DNA from: Anaerolineae bacterium
GTDB lineage: Bacteria; Chloroflexota; Anaerolineae; DUEN01
Reading direction: 5' to 3'
NCBI GenBank assembly: GCA_025060615.1
Contig: JANXBS010000018.1
Coordinates: forward strand, 22,194-86,193
DNA length: 64,000 nucleotides
Shown here piece after piece: positions 1 through 10,134 of this stretch (the stretch's first letter is position 1; each line of letters opens with the position of its first letter). The position numbers and the translations under genes were made by a program. The notes beneath the pieces were generated by a model, which was not told the DNA's origin, did not search any database, and saw only the letters and a list, made by a program, of their open reading frames with translations.

Positions 1-1
1 C

Positions 2-775
2 CTGCGAGAAGCTGGAGCGGACGTCATCAACGTCGCCGACAGCCCCATGGCGCGCATGCGCATGAGTCCATGGGCGATCGCTCACCTCATTCAGTCGGAG
101 ACGGGTGTAGAGACCGTGTTGCACTTCCCAACCCGCGGCCGCAATCTGCTGCGGGTGCAGGGCGATCTGCTGGCTGCCCACGCGCTGGGAGTACGCAACG
201 TGTTCGTCGTCATGGGTGACCCCCCCAGCATCGGCGACTACCCACAGGCTACAGACGCCTACGACTTAGCCCCTTCCGGGCTGGTCCAGTTGATCAAGGA
301 GCGCTTCAACCAAGGGATAGACCAAGCCGGTAACTCCATCGGCCAGCCCACCGCGTTTTTCGTCGGCGTGGCGCTGAGCATGGACGCCCCGGATCCCCAA
401 CGGGAAATTAAGGTATTCCAACGCAAGATCAAGGCAGGTGCAGACTTCGCGCTGACCCAACCGATCTACGACGCCAATATCCTCCGCCGCTTTTACGAGC
501 AATTCGGCCCTTCGCCGATCCCGATTCTAGTGGGCATTCTGCCGCTGTACAACATCCGCCACGCCGAGTTCTTGCAAAACGAGGTACCTGGCATTCACAT
601 CCCGGAGCCAGTGCTGGAGCGCATACGGCGGGCAACGGACCCGGCTGCCGAAGGGATCCGCATCGCCCAAGAGATCGTGCGAGCTGTGCGTGAGATCGCC
701 CAAGGCATCTATATCATGCCGCCCTTTGGCCGTTTTGATGTAGCAGTGGAGGTAATGGCAGCGCTAGAGAGATAA
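2..775 (+). CDS. methylenetetrahydrofolate reductase (MTHFR) domain, 5'-truncated
   Basis: The reading frame is open from base 2, so the gene begins before the window. The visible 257 residues form the C-terminal part of a MetF-type TIM barrel that reduces 5,10-methylene-THF to 5-methyl-THF for methionine synthesis. Marks of the family are the ADSPMARMRMS strand, HFPTRGRN, VFVVMGDPP, the ADFALTQPIYD segment and the closing GIYIMPPFGRFDVA. In family knowledge this wording, especially the last motif, fits the bifunctional homocysteine S-methyltransferase/MTHFR proteins (YitJ type), whose first domain would lie upstream. Whether this copy is bifunctional cannot be seen here. About 160 bases separate it from the next gene on the same strand. 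Confidence 0.85.
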   Translation: MREAGADVINVADSPMARMRMSPWAIAHLIQSETGVETVLHFPTRGRNLLRVQGDLLAAHALGVRNVFVVMGDPPSIGDYPQATDAYDLAPSGLVQLIKERFNQGIDQAGNSIGQPTAFFVGVALSMDAPDPQREIKVFQRKIKAGADFALTQPIYDANILRRFYEQFGPSPIPILVGILPLYNIRHAEFLQNEVPGIHIPEPVLERIRRATDPAAEGIRIAQEIVRAVREIAQGIYIMPPFGRFDVAVEVMAALER

Positions 776-935
776 AGGCCGGCTTCAGCACCAACAAGAG
801 CTGCAGACACGATACAGATGCGGTTGCTCGCAATGAACGCCGCGAAGCTAGGCCAGGAAATGGTAAAAGCATCTGCCCGTTGAGGGGCTGAACGCCACAT
901 GAGAGGCCTCTGATGCGCACGAAAGCGAGGAGTTG

Positions 936-1574
936 ATGGCCGTCGTGACCATTTCACGTGAGCTGGGATCAGAAGGCACGCGCATCGCCGAGGAGGTCGC
1001 GCGCGCATTGGGCGCGGAATGCGTGGACAAAGAAGTGTTGGCAGAGATGGCCCGCCAGGCAGGGCTTCCGGTGGAGGTGATCGCCCAGGCGGAGGAGCGG
1101 CTGTTGTCACGGCCGACGCTAGTGAGCCAAGACATGCGCTCGCTTTTCTCCAAGGGTCAAGCGGCGCGCTCGGGGCCGATGGACGAGGCTACTTACATAG
1201 AGCAGATGTCTCAGGCGATCCGAGCGCTGGCCGAGCGTGGCAACATTGTGTTTCTAGGTCGAGGTGCACAGCTGATCTTACAGGATCGGCCAGACGCGCT
1301 TCACGTGCATCTATATGCTCCCATCGAGGCGCGCGCCCGCCGCATTCAACAGCGGCGAGGATTGCCCGACCTAGAGACAGCCATACATGTCGTCCAACAG
1401 GCCGATGAACAACGCCGGAGCTGGTTTCGCCGCTTCTTCTCAGGCGCTGACTGGAAGAATCCCCGTTACTATCACCTGATGATAGACACTAGCCGCATCC
1501 CACCAGATCTGGCAGCCTCCTTGATCGTTCAAGCCGCCCGGGCCATCTCCGCCGCTGGGACGACGGGCCAATGA
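936..1574 (+). CDS. cytidylate kinase-like P-loop protein
   Basis: A protein of 212 residues of the cytidylate-kinase-like family (related to Cmk, without its full lid). It opens with AVVTISRELGSEGTRIAEEV, a degenerate P-loop region, then ALGAECVDKEVLAEMA, and has NIVFLGRGAQLIL in the middle followed by an Arg-rich stretch (EARARRIQQRRGL) that could act as the lid. ATG at 936 is preferred; a TTG one codon earlier touches the GAGGAG at 927-932. The substrate is not known for this family; nucleotide-monophosphate phosphorylation is inference. It ends 26 bases before the convergent enoyl reductase gene. Confidence 0.7.
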   Translation: MAVVTISRELGSEGTRIAEEVARALGAECVDKEVLAEMARQAGLPVEVIAQAEERLLSRPTLVSQDMRSLFSKGQAARSGPMDEATYIEQMSQAIRALAERGNIVFLGRGAQLILQDRPDALHVHLYAPIEARARRIQQRRGLPDLETAIHVVQQADEQRRSWFRRFFSGADWKNPRYYHLMIDTSRIPPDLAASLIVQAARAISAAGTTGQ

Positions 1575-1600
1575 CCCCGTCCCTCATCTCCTTTTCGCCG

Positions 1601-2407
1601 TTACGCCACGATGGACTCACCGCCATCCACGCGGATGACGGCCCCTGTGATCCACGCAACGGACGGATCGGCCAGAGCGCGAATGGTGTTGGCGATGTCC
1701 TGCGGTGTGGTCATACGCCCCATCGGGTTACGTCGCATCGCCTCCGCGATCATTTCTTCATGCCCAGGGATCTTGCGCAGGGCTGGGGTGTCGGTGACGC
1801 CAGCCTCGATGCAATTGACCAGAATCCCGTAAGGCCCCAGCTCCAGCGCAAGCTGGCGGGTATGCGCCTCCAGCGCCGCCTTGGCAGCGGATACCGCCCC
1901 ATATGTCTTGAAGGCGCGATAGGAGCCAGCGCTGGTCATGGAGAAGACGCGGCTGCCGCGCGCCAACATCCCCCGCCAGAACAGGTCCTGTACCCAGTAG
2001 ACCAAGCTGTGTGCCATCACATCCAGCGTCATCTCCATCTGCTTTTGGCTGATCACCTCCTTGGGCGAGTCGGCGATGAAGGGCAGCAGGCTGCCAAAGG
2101 CCAGCGAGTGCATCATCAGGTGGATCGGCTGCGGCGGGTTCGTCTCATTGAGCACAGCCTGCATCCGATCCAATGCTTGAGCACGGGCCTCGGGATCGGC
2201 TGCGTTCTGGTTGAAGAACACAGCCCGCCGGCCCATGCTCTCGATCTCCCCGACGATGCGCTCCACGTTTGGCATGGTTGCCTTGCGATCCAAATGCACG
2301 CCGAAGATGTTCATCCCGGCTCGCGCCAGCTCTAGCGCGGTGGCCGCGCCAAAGCCGCTGGAAGCCCCCAGAATGAGCGCCCACTTTCCCTCTAGTCCAT
2401 TTGCCAT
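1601..2407 (-). CDS. enoyl-[acyl-carrier-protein] reductase, FabI/FabL-type SDR
   Basis: A 268-residue short-chain dehydrogenase. It has the nucleotide motif GASSGFG (residues 14-20) and the sequence TYGAVSAAKAALEA, where Tyr169 and Lys176 are six residues apart. That Y-x6-K spacing is the hallmark of FabI/FabL enoyl reductases, unlike the Y-x3-K of ordinary SDRs. The C-terminal WITGAVIRVDGG is also typical. The likely job is the last reduction of the fatty-acid elongation cycle, in the cytoplasm. ATG at 2407 is chosen because GGGAGGAG lies just upstream; the frame stays open to 2503 but that part looks non-coding. Other fab genes are not adjacent; fabF and plsX lie about 51 kb away. Confidence 0.8.
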   Translation of the reverse strand: MANGLEGKWALILGASSGFGAATALELARAGMNIFGVHLDRKATMPNVERIVGEIESMGRRAVFFNQNAADPEARAQALDRMQAVLNETNPPQPIHLMMHSLAFGSLLPFIADSPKEVISQKQMEMTLDVMAHSLVYWVQDLFWRGMLARGSRVFSMTSAGSYRAFKTYGAVSAAKAALEAHTRQLALELGPYGILVNCIEAGVTDTPALRKIPGHEEMIAEAMRRNPMGRMTTPQDIANTIRALADPSVAWITGAVIRVDGGESIVA

Positions 2408-2493
2408 GTCGTGAAACTCCTCCCTTCGAGCTTTTCGTAGCGATTGCTTCGCTAGTGTGTAACCCCATAACGGCTTAGAAGACACGGTAGGCA

Positions 2494-2537
2494 TTTCCCA
2501 CATTTTCCCACATGCGCTTGTGGGAAAATGTGGGAAA
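2494..2537. promoter_or_regulatory. 19-bp-arm perfect palindrome upstream of uvrA promoter
   Basis: Arms 2494-2512 and 2519-2537 are exact reverse complements around a 6-base centre. Each arm holds two direct copies of a TTTCCCACA-like word, so there are four copies in a head-to-head array. On the plus strand the right arm reads TGGGA, 5 bases, TGGGA. The array ends 6 bases before the -35 of the uvrA promoter and lies 86 bases from the divergent enoyl-reductase start. No T-run follows, so it is more likely an operator than a terminator. The binding protein is unknown. Confidence 0.6.
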
Positions 2538-2543
2538 GCGTTT

Positions 2544-2573
2544 TTGCCTTTCCCATCGCAAGCGTGTTACAAT
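2544..2573 (+). promoter_or_regulatory. uvrA promoter
   Basis: TTGCCT at 2544-2549 and TACAAT at 2568-2573 are spaced by 18 bases, pointing at uvrA. The predicted start near 2580 leaves a leader of about 80 nt. Confidence 0.55.
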
Positions 2574-2660
2574 GGTATGCTCACATACGAAGCAGGACAG
2601 CCTGTGCATAGCTCTTCCCTCAATCGCGGCAAACAGGGGATTTTACAGGAGGCAAAACAA

Positions 2661-5627
2661 GTGGCACAGGGCAAGCTGATCATCCGCGGGGCACGCGAGC
2701 ACAACCTCAAGAACATCGACTTGGAGCTCCCTCGTGACAAACTGATCGTGATTACCGGGTTGTCTGGCTCTGGCAAATCCAGCTTGGCCTTTGACACCAT
2801 CTATGCTGAAGGGCAGCGGCGCTACGTCGAATCCCTCTCCGCCTACGCCCGCCAGTTCCTAGGACTAATGGAAAAGCCAGATGTGGACCAGATTGAGGGC
2901 TTAAGCCCCGCCATTTCGATTGATCAGAAGGGTACTTCGCACAACCCGCGCTCAACGGTGGGCACGGTGACGGAGATTTACGACTATCTGCGTCTGCTCT
3001 ATGCGCGGATTGGCATCCCCCATTGTCCACAGTGCGGCCGCGAGATCTCCGCTCAGACTGTGCAGCAAATAGTGGATGCCATTCTCGATTACCCTGAGGG
3101 CAGCCGCCTCCTCATCCTAGCTCCGTTGGTGAAAGGACGCAAGGGCGAACATAAAAACGTCTTTGAGGATGTCCGCAAGGCCGGCTTTGTCCGCGTGCGT
3201 GTGAATGGCGAGATCCGCGAGGTAGACGAGGAGATCGAGCTTGACCGGTACAAGATCCACCATATCGAGGCCGTGGTAGACCGCATCATCGTGCGGAAGC
3301 CCAGTCCCTCCGATAACGGGAACGAGGCTACAGGGCTCGATCGCTCGCGGCTAGCCGATTCGGTGGAGACGGCGCTGCGCTTAGGCGATGGCGTCATGAT
3401 CGTCAGCGACGTTACCGGTGAAACTCCGCAGGATCGCCTCTTCTCCGAGCATTATGCCTGCGCCTACTGTGGCATCAGCCTGCCCGAGATCGAGCCGCGC
3501 ACCTTCTCGTTTAACAGCCCCCATGGCGCCTGCCCCACCTGCACTGGCCTGGGTAGCCAGATGGAGTTCGACCCGGAGCTGATTGTGCCGGACCCATCGC
3601 TATCCCTGGCCGAGGGGGCGATCCAGGCCCCAGGGTGGTCGTTACGTCAGAGCCAGGGGGACACATACTACGGACAGCTCCTGCGCGCAGTCTGCGAGCA
3701 TTATGGCATCCCGATGGACGTGCCCTACCAGGAGCTCAGCGCCCGACAAAAAGAGATCCTCATGTACGGCGGACGCCGGACCGAGACCATTACCGTCCGC
3801 TATCGCAACGCGCAGGGCCAGATTCGCAGCTATGAGACCACCTTCGAAGGCGTGATTCCGCAACTACAACGGCGCTATCGAGAGGCCACGTCCGACTATA
3901 TGCGATTTGAGCTTGAGCGCTTTATGTCGGGACGGCCTTGCCCCTCCTGTGGGGGCAAGCGGCTCCGCCCCGAGGCATTGGCTGTGACCATCGCCGGCAA
4001 AAACATAGACGAGGTCACGCGCATGTCCGTCGTGGATGCGCTCCAGTTCATCGAGTGGTTGCAAGGGACACCCGACGAAAACGATCCAACGCGCACTCCA
4101 CCCGATTCGCCCCTGACGCAACGAGAATATACTATCGCCCGTCAGATCTTAAAAGAGATCCACGCCCGATTAGGGTTTATGGTGGACGTTGGCCTTGACT
4201 ACCTAACGTTGGACCGGCCGGCGAACACCCTTAGCGGCGGCGAAGCACAGCGCATCCGGCTCGCCACGCAGATCGGCTCCCAGCTCATGGGGGTGCTCTA
4301 CATCCTAGACGAGCCTTCCATTGGCCTCCACCAGCGCGATAACGCCCGTCTGATCCGCACCCTAGAGGGGATGCGCGATCTCGGCAATACGGTGCTAGTG
4401 GTGGAACACGATGAGGAGATGATGCGCGCAGCCGATTGGATCGTGGACTTAGGACCGGGCGCCGGAGAGCGCGGCGGCTATGTCGTCTGCTCTGCCCCGC
4501 GCGACGAATTCTTGAAGTGCCAGGAGTCGCTCACGGCTGCCTACCTGCGGGGCGACAAGAAAATCCCTGTGCCCTCCACACGGCGGCCGGGCAACGGCGA
4601 GTACCTAATCATCAAAGGGGCTAGCGAGAACAACCTGAAGCACGTGGACGTGCGCATCCCACTGGGCAAGTTCGTGGCGATCACCGGGGTGTCCGGCTCT
4701 GGCAAGTCCAGCCTTATCGTGGAAGTCCTGTACAAACGGCTGGCGCAGATCTTCTACCGCGCCAAGGACAAGCCAGGCCGCCACGAGGCCATCCTGGGCG
4801 TCGAGCACCTGGACAAGGTGATCAATATTGACCAGTCACCTATCGGGCGCACGCCGCGGTCGAACCCGGCCACCTATACCAATGTGTTCACCTACATCCG
4901 AGAACTGTTCGCCAGCCTGCCTGAAGCTAGAGCTCGCGGTTATACCGCCGGGCGCTTCTCCTTTAACGTCAAAGGCGGTCGCTGTGAAGCCTGCGAGGGC
5001 GATGGGATCATCAAGATCGAGATGCAGTTCCTGCCCGACGTCTACGTCCCATGCGAGGTGTGCCACGGTCGGCGCTACAACCGGGAGGCGTTGGAGATCA
5101 AGTATCGAGGCAAATCCATCGCCGATGTGCTAGATATGACTGTAGAGGAGGCGTTGGAATTCTTCAAGAATATCCCTCGCATCCGCAGCAAGCTGGAGAC
5201 GCTGTACGACGTCGGCCTGGGCTACATCAAGCTGGGCCAGCCGGCGACGACCCTCTCCGGTGGCGAGGCGCAGCGCGTCAAGCTGAGCAAGGAGTTGAGC
5301 CGCAAGGCCACCGGCCGCACCCTCTACATCCTAGACGAGCCGACTACTGGCTTGCATTTTGCCGACATCGCCCGGCTGTTGGCGGTGCTCGACCGCCTAG
5401 TGGACCAGGGGAACACAGTCCTGGTGATTGAGCACAACATGGACGTGATCAAACACGCCGATTGGATCATCGACCTGGGGCCGGAAGGCGGCGATAAGGG
5501 TGGATGGATCGTGGCCGAGGGAACGCCGGAGCAAGTGGCCCGGGTGGAGAAATCATACACCGGCCAATTCCTGAAGCGCGTGCTGGAGGATCACCGCGCC
5601 CGCGAATTAGCTTTAGAGAGCGCCTAA
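2661..5627 (+). CDS. uvrA: excinuclease ABC subunit A
   Basis: UvrA is the damage-sensing ATPase of nucleotide excision repair, acting with UvrB and UvrC. The 988-residue product has both ABC halves: Walker [10 protein letters not shown] near the N-terminus and GVSGSGKSS in the second half, two LSGGEAQR signatures and two ILDEP Walker B motifs. Zinc sites are visible as paired CxxC motifs (CPQCG; CAYCG with CPTCTG; CEACEG with CEVCHG). GTG at 2661 is chosen because AGGAGG lies 8 bases upstream and the protein then starts with [18 protein letters not shown], the normal UvrA start. The open frame extends to 2520 across the promoter and should not be counted. No uvrB or uvrC is nearby. Confidence 0.97.
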   Translation: MAQGKLIIRGAREHNLKNIDLELPRDKLIVITGLSGSGKSSLAFDTIYAEGQRRYVESLSAYARQFLGLMEKPDVDQIEGLSPAISIDQKGTSHNPRSTVGTVTEIYDYLRLLYARIGIPHCPQCGREISAQTVQQIVDAILDYPEGSRLLILAPLVKGRKGEHKNVFEDVRKAGFVRVRVNGEIREVDEEIELDRYKIHHIEAVVDRIIVRKPSPSDNGNEATGLDRSRLADSVETALRLGDGVMIVSDVTGETPQDRLFSEHYACAYCGISLPEIEPRTFSFNSPHGACPTCTGLGSQMEFDPELIVPDPSLSLAEGAIQAPGWSLRQSQGDTYYGQLLRAVCEHYGIPMDVPYQELSARQKEILMYGGRRTETITVRYRNAQGQIRSYETTFEGVIPQLQRRYREATSDYMRFELERFMSGRPCPSCGGKRLRPEALAVTIAGKNIDEVTRMSVVDALQFIEWLQGTPDENDPTRTPPDSPLTQREYTIARQILKEIHARLGFMVDVGLDYLTLDRPANTLSGGEAQRIRLATQIGSQLMGVLYILDEPSIGLHQRDNARLIRTLEGMRDLGNTVLVVEHDEEMMRAADWIVDLGPGAGERGGYVVCSAPRDEFLKCQESLTAAYLRGDKKIPVPSTRRPGNGEYLIIKGASENNLKHVDVRIPLGKFVAITGVSGSGKSSLIVEVLYKRLAQIFYRAKDKPGRHEAILGVEHLDKVINIDQSPIGRTPRSNPATYTNVFTYIRELFASLPEARARGYTAGRFSFNVKGGRCEACEGDGIIKIEMQFLPDVYVPCEVCHGRRYNREALEIKYRGKSIADVLDMTVEEALEFFKNIPRIRSKLETLYDVGLGYIKLGQPATTLSGGEAQRVKLSKELSRKATGRTLYILDEPTTGLHFADIARLLAVLDRLVDQGNTVLVIEHNMDVIKHADWIIDLGPEGGDKGGWIVAEGTPEQVARVEKSYTGQFLKRVLEDHRARELALESA

Positions 5628-5693
5628 AAGCCTCGAGCCCAGCCCTAGATCTCCTCCGATGCGACGGCATCAGCTTGGTCGTAAGGTCAAAAT

Positions 5694-8600
5694 CTATCCT
5701 GGTAAGCGTTGCTTGCCCTTAAACGCCGATGACGTTGACTCCACGCGGATGTTTGCCCTCCCCACCAATTGTTCTAACTTCTCCGCCAACTCTGGACAGT
5801 ACCCCGTGGTGTTGTCAGGGAAGGTCAACCGATAGCGCCCGCTGCTGCCGCTGATATCCACCCAGAACCGATCCACCCCTGGATAGCTCCGCAGACACTC
5901 TAATACCTGTCGTAGCCGCTCTCTATCACGGCTCAAGTCCTCGCTGCGCTCTAAGTTGATGTAAAGTTCTCTCGACGCTGACGGGGACAGATCGGATGGC
6001 GGAATTTCAGGCTCCGATGCGCGCTTGAGTTCGTCGGCGCGCCATGTCAGCGGTTCACTGGACCAGGACGGCTCCTCCGCTTCCAGTTCAGGGTCGTCAA
6101 GGAATCCGTCGGGCAGGGATGCCAGGAGCTCGCCGTCGCCAGCTATCTCCGCATCGCGTCCCGGCCCTATCCTCTCGAAGGGAAGCTGGGGCGCATAGAG
6201 GGATGGCCCGGCCTCTCCCACCAACCGCACGCGCTCAACATAGTCGGTAATTTCGTCCGCCACCACGCTGGCCTTGCCATTGCGCACGTCCACCTTGCCC
6301 TTGACCAGGACCAGCTTATCCTGCGTAAGCAGCTCTCCTGCCAGCTCAAACACGCGCGGGAACACGACCACCTCGCAGGTCCCATGCAGATCCTCAAGCT
6401 GTACGAACGCCATCGGCTCGCCTCGCTTAGTGAGGATCTGGCGCACGTCAGCGCACATGCCGGCTAATACCACGCGCTGGCCTGCCATCTCCTCACCGAT
6501 CTGGCCGCAAAAGGCTGTCACGACATCCGTCAAATCCACGGCCAACTGTTGCAGCGGATGGGCGGAGACGTAGACGCCTACCAGCTCCTTTTCCCAGTGG
6601 AGGATGTCACGCCGGCTGACCTCCTCTGCCTCAGGCAACGGATAGAGCACCGAAGCGCTGCTCATGCCGAAGGCCCCTAGATCGAACAGAGTCATTTGCC
6701 CTACGTCGCGCGCCTCATGGGCCTGGATGCTCACCCCCATCATGCGATCCATTACAGCCAAAAGCTGAGAGCGCTTGCCGAAGGCGTTGAGCGCACCCAC
6801 CTTAATCAGACATTCCAGGGCGCGTCGATTGACCTGGCGCAGGTCTACTCGCTGGCAAAAGTCTTCGAGGGAGGTAAATGGACCACCTGAGCGGCGAGCA
6901 GCCAGGATCACCTCTACTGCGCCTTCGCCCACGTTCTTGACTGCGCCTAGCCCAAATCGGATGGCCGCCGTGTGTTGACCTTTTTCGTCCGTATACTCCT
7001 CAATGACGAAGTTCAGCTCGCTGCGGTTGATATCCGGCGGCAGCACCTCGATGCCCATGCGCCGACATTCCGCTACCAGAAAGCCGATTTTCTCCGTATT
7101 ATGTCGCTCGACGGTGAGCAACGCAGTCATATACTCCACTGGGTAGTGGGCCTTCAAATACGCCGTCTGGCAGGTGATCATGGCGTAGTCAGCTGCATGA
7201 CTTTTATTGAAGCCATATCGGGCGAAATATTCGATGTCGCTCCAAATGGCTTCTGCTGTCTCCTGTGGGATGCCGTTCTTCACCGCGCCGGCGATGAAGA
7301 GAGAACGGTGCTCATCAATTTTCTCCCGGATCTTCTTGCCGACAGCCTTGCGGATCTGGTCCGCGTCGCCTGGCGCGTAGCCGGCTAGGTCGGTCGCGAT
7401 CCGGATGATCTGCTCCTGGTACACGATGATCCCATACGTCTCAGCTAGGATCGGCTCTAGCCGTGGATGGCGGTAGGTGACGGGCTCTTCGCCATGCATG
7501 CGCCGGATGTAGGTGTCAATGTATTCCATCGGCCCCGGCCGATACAGCGAGATCGCGGCCACGATGTGGTCAAAACGCTTGGGCTGCATGGCCATGAGCA
7601 CACGGCGCATGCCGGCACCTTCCACTTGGAAGATGCCGGCCACATCCCCTCGCGATAGCAGCTCGAACGCCTTCTCGTCCTCTATGGGGATATTGTATAG
7701 GCTCAGCTCGACACCATGACGCTGCTGGATCAGCTCGCACGCCTTACGCATAATCGTGAGCGTGGATAGCCCCAGGAAGTCCACCTTGAGCAGCCCCATC
7801 GCCTCGCAGGTGCCCATATCCCACTGCGTTACAATGCCAATCCCGTTCTCATCATCCCCCTTGGTGGGGCGATGGAGCGGCAGATACTCCACCAAGGGCC
7901 TATCTGAGATGATAACGCCGGCCGCATGCGTCGAGGCATGACGGGCCACTCCCTCAAGCTGCATAGCCATATCGAGCAGCTCTCGCAGGTAATCAGTGCT
8001 CTCGTAGATGGCCCGCAGCTCTGGGACCTGCTCCAGCGCCTCCCGAATGGTCACGGGCTTGCCGGGAATCGCTGGGATCAGCTTAGCCACCCGATCCACC
8101 TCAGAGAGCGGGATATCCAGCGCGCGGCCGACATCTCGCACGGCCGCGCGCGCGCCCATTGTCCCAAAGGTGATGATTTGAGCCACGTTCTGCTGGCCGT
8201 ATTTTTGGATAGCGTACTCGATCATCTCCATCCGCCGATCGTCGGGGAAGTCCAGGTCAATGTCGGGCATGGAGATACGGCCCGGGTTGAGAAAGCGCTC
8301 GAAGATCAGGTTATGCTGGAGCGGATCCAGGTTGGTGATCCCCGCGGCATAGGCGACGATAGAGCCGGCCCCTGAGCCGCGCACGTTCCACCAGATACCT
8401 CGCTCTCGCGCGGCCCGACACAGGTCCCACACGATCAGGAAGTACGTGTCAAAGCCCATCTGATGAATGATGGCCAGCTCGTGCTCCTTGCGGGCTTGAA
8501 CCACCGGATCGCTTGCGCGCTCGCCGTATCGGCGTTGGATCCCCTCCTCGACTAGATGGCGCAGATACGTCTCAGGCGTGAATCCTTCAGGCACCTGGAA

Positions 8601-9458
8601 AGTGGGCAGGTGATACCCTTTGGGCTCCAGGTCTACCTCGCACATCTCGGCGATGAGGCAAGTATTCTTGAGGGCCTCAGGCACCAGGCTGAAGAGCTGA
8701 GCCATCTCCTCAGGGGAGCGCAGATAGTAGCTGCCATCGCTCATGCGTAGGCGATCCGGCTGGCTCACCAGCGAGCCTGTCTGGATGCAGAGCAGGATAT
8801 CGTGGGCGCGCGCTTGTTCTGGATAGACGTAATGCACGTCATTGGTAGCAATCAGCTTCAGGCCAAACTTTCGGCTGAACTCCTCCAACTTGCCGTTAAG
8901 TTGACGTAGCCACGGGATGTCGTGCTCCTGTAGCTCCAGAAAGAAGCGCTCAGGGCCGAACACCTCGCGATACCAGCTTAGCCGGCGGAGCGCCTCTTCC
9001 TCCCGCCCTTGCTCCAGTAGCCGCGGGATCTCCGAAGCCACGCAGCCTGAGGTGCAGATCAGCCCCTCGGAGTGCGCCGCGAGGAACTCGCGGTCAATGC
9101 GCGGCCGGTAGTAGAAGCCTTCAATCTGAGCGGCCGTACAGATTTTGAGCAGGTTCTGGTAGCCGATTTGGTTCTGAGCCAACAGGAGCAAGTGGTACCG
9201 CCTGCTATCAATCTGCGGATCGCGGTCGGTCATGCGTCGCTCGGCCAGATAGGCCTCGACGCCGATGATGGGTTTAATCCCCGCTTTCTTGCAAGTCTGG
9301 TAAAAGTCAATCGTGGCATACATCGCGCCATGGTCGGTGAGCGCCAGAGCGGACATGCCCAACTCCTTGGTGCGATGGACGAGCTCGGGGATGCGGCTCA
9401 GCCCGTCGAGCAGGGAGAACTCGCTGTGCACGTGAAGATGGACGAAATCAGGCGACAT
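5694..9458 (-). CDS. dnaE: DNA polymerase III subunit alpha
   Basis: The catalytic subunit of the replicative polymerase, 1254 residues, within the usual DnaE1 range. It starts with a PHP domain (FVHLHVHSEFSLLDG), carries the catalytic PDIDLDFPDDR motif at about residues 390-400 and the further acidic motif LLKVDFLGL near residue 540, then finger and helix-hairpin-helix regions. A C-terminal OB-fold segment (VVLAGMCADVRQILTKRGE) is followed by a lineage-specific tail ending in an ISGSSGRYRLTFPD region. ATG at 9458 has GGAG just upstream. It is convergent with uvrA, with 66 bases between the stops. No proofreading exonuclease domain is fused to it; PHP residues may supply that activity, which is inference. 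Confidence 0.96.
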   Translation of the reverse strand: MSPDFVHLHVHSEFSLLDGLSRIPELVHRTKELGMSALALTDHGAMYATIDFYQTCKKAGIKPIIGVEAYLAERRMTDRDPQIDSRRYHLLLLAQNQIGYQNLLKICTAAQIEGFYYRPRIDREFLAAHSEGLICTSGCVASEIPRLLEQGREEEALRRLSWYREVFGPERFFLELQEHDIPWLRQLNGKLEEFSRKFGLKLIATNDVHYVYPEQARAHDILLCIQTGSLVSQPDRLRMSDGSYYLRSPEEMAQLFSLVPEALKNTCLIAEMCEVDLEPKGYHLPTFQVPEGFTPETYLRHLVEEGIQRRYGERASDPVVQARKEHELAIIHQMGFDTYFLIVWDLCRAARERGIWWNVRGSGAGSIVAYAAGITNLDPLQHNLIFERFLNPGRISMPDIDLDFPDDRRMEMIEYAIQKYGQQNVAQIITFGTMGARAAVRDVGRALDIPLSEVDRVAKLIPAIPGKPVTIREALEQVPELRAIYESTDYLRELLDMAMQLEGVARHASTHAAGVIISDRPLVEYLPLHRPTKGDDENGIGIVTQWDMGTCEAMGLLKVDFLGLSTLTIMRKACELIQQRHGVELSLYNIPIEDEKAFELLSRGDVAGIFQVEGAGMRRVLMAMQPKRFDHIVAAISLYRPGPMEYIDTYIRRMHGEEPVTYRHPRLEPILAETYGIIVYQEQIIRIATDLAGYAPGDADQIRKAVGKKIREKIDEHRSLFIAGAVKNGIPQETAEAIWSDIEYFARYGFNKSHAADYAMITCQTAYLKAHYPVEYMTALLTVERHNTEKIGFLVAECRRMGIEVLPPDINRSELNFVIEEYTDEKGQHTAAIRFGLGAVKNVGEGAVEVILAARRSGGPFTSLEDFCQRVDLRQVNRRALECLIKVGALNAFGKRSQLLAVMDRMMGVSIQAHEARDVGQMTLFDLGAFGMSSASVLYPLPEAEEVSRRDILHWEKELVGVYVSAHPLQQLAVDLTDVVTAFCGQIGEEMAGQRVVLAGMCADVRQILTKRGEPMAFVQLEDLHGTCEVVVFPRVFELAGELLTQDKLVLVKGKVDVRNGKASVVADEITDYVERVRLVGEAGPSLYAPQLPFERIGPGRDAEIAGDGELLASLPDGFLDDPELEAEEPSWSSEPLTWRADELKRASEPEIPPSDLSPSASRELYINLERSEDLSRDRERLRQVLECLRSYPGVDRFWVDISGSSGRYRLTFPDNTTGYCPELAEKLEQLVGRANIRVESTSSAFKGKQRLPG

Positions 9459-9590
9459 CGGCGACTCCGTAACGATTTCGTCGGATCAAAAGGCATTGGA
9501 CCACCTCAAGATGAAGAAAAGCCCCCGATTACTTGACATCACCAGGCATAAATGCGCAGATCAGAACAGACGTTCGCTTACCTGCATCTG

Positions 9591-9596
9591 ATTATA
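9591..9596 (-). promoter_or_regulatory. possible -10 element for dnaE
   Basis: The minus strand reads GTGGTATAAT here, about 130 bases upstream of the dnaE start. No good -35 is seen, so support is weak. Confidence 0.3.
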
Positions 9597-9706
9597 CCAC
9601 AGCGTTCCATGAGCTCCGGGGTGAGCAGGACAGAATGCGGCAGGATTTTAAGGTGAGAGGACGAACAGGGATAAGGACTGAGAGGAACACCAACGGTTGG
9701 TCGCTG

Positions 9707-10120
9707 TCAGGAGAGGTTCTCTATTTGCCGCCGCAGCCGATCAGCCGTCGCCAGGCCGTGGTTGATGGCTCGCGGCCGGCCGGCCGCATCCAAGATCACC
9801 GTGGTAGGCACTGTGAGAACTCCATATCGGCGCGCTAAGTCTTCACGCTCTAAGGCATCCACCTTGCGCAGCACGATCGCATGGTCCAGCTCCAACAACA
9901 ATTGCTCTAGAATGGGCGTCTGTCGCAAACGGCACTGCGCACAATCCGGCGTGGTAAAGTATAGGATCGTGGGGAGCCTTTCTGCACCCGGAGCACCCGG
10001 CTCTGCGATTCCTCTCCTGACCAGCGCGGCCAAATGCCGCCGCTGGGCCATTCGCCAAACGAGGGCGATCATCGTTATGACTAGCGCAAAAGCGGCCAGG
10101 ATTAGGAGGCGCTCGATCAT
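9707..10120 (-). CDS. membrane-anchored thioredoxin-fold protein
   Basis: A 137-residue protein with one N-terminal membrane segment (IERLLILAAFALVITMIALV) and a thioredoxin-like domain holding the redox motif CAQC in YFTTPDCAQCRLRQTPIL, plus the cis-Pro region VLTVPTTVILD. It probably works outside the membrane as a thiol reductant or oxidant. ATG at 10120 is preferred over the upstream in-frame GTG at 10150 because GGGAAAGG precedes it. Its start lies 15 bases after the stop of the DUF4395 gene, so the two are likely cotranscribed. This pair is often seen together, and its position after the sulfur genes suggests a link to sulfur redox chemistry, which is inference. Confidence 0.75.
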   Translation of the reverse strand: MIERLLILAAFALVITMIALVWRMAQRRHLAALVRRGIAEPGAPGAERLPTILYFTTPDCAQCRLRQTPILEQLLLELDHAIVLRKVDALEREDLARRYGVLTVPTTVILDAAGRPRAINHGLATADRLRRQIENLS

Positions 10121-10134
10121 CGGCTGGCCTTTCC

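Noticed and set aside
2520..2660. N-terminal extension of the uvrA reading frame
   Set aside because: It overlaps the palindrome and promoter; a GTG with AGGAGG at 2661 gives the normal UvrA start.
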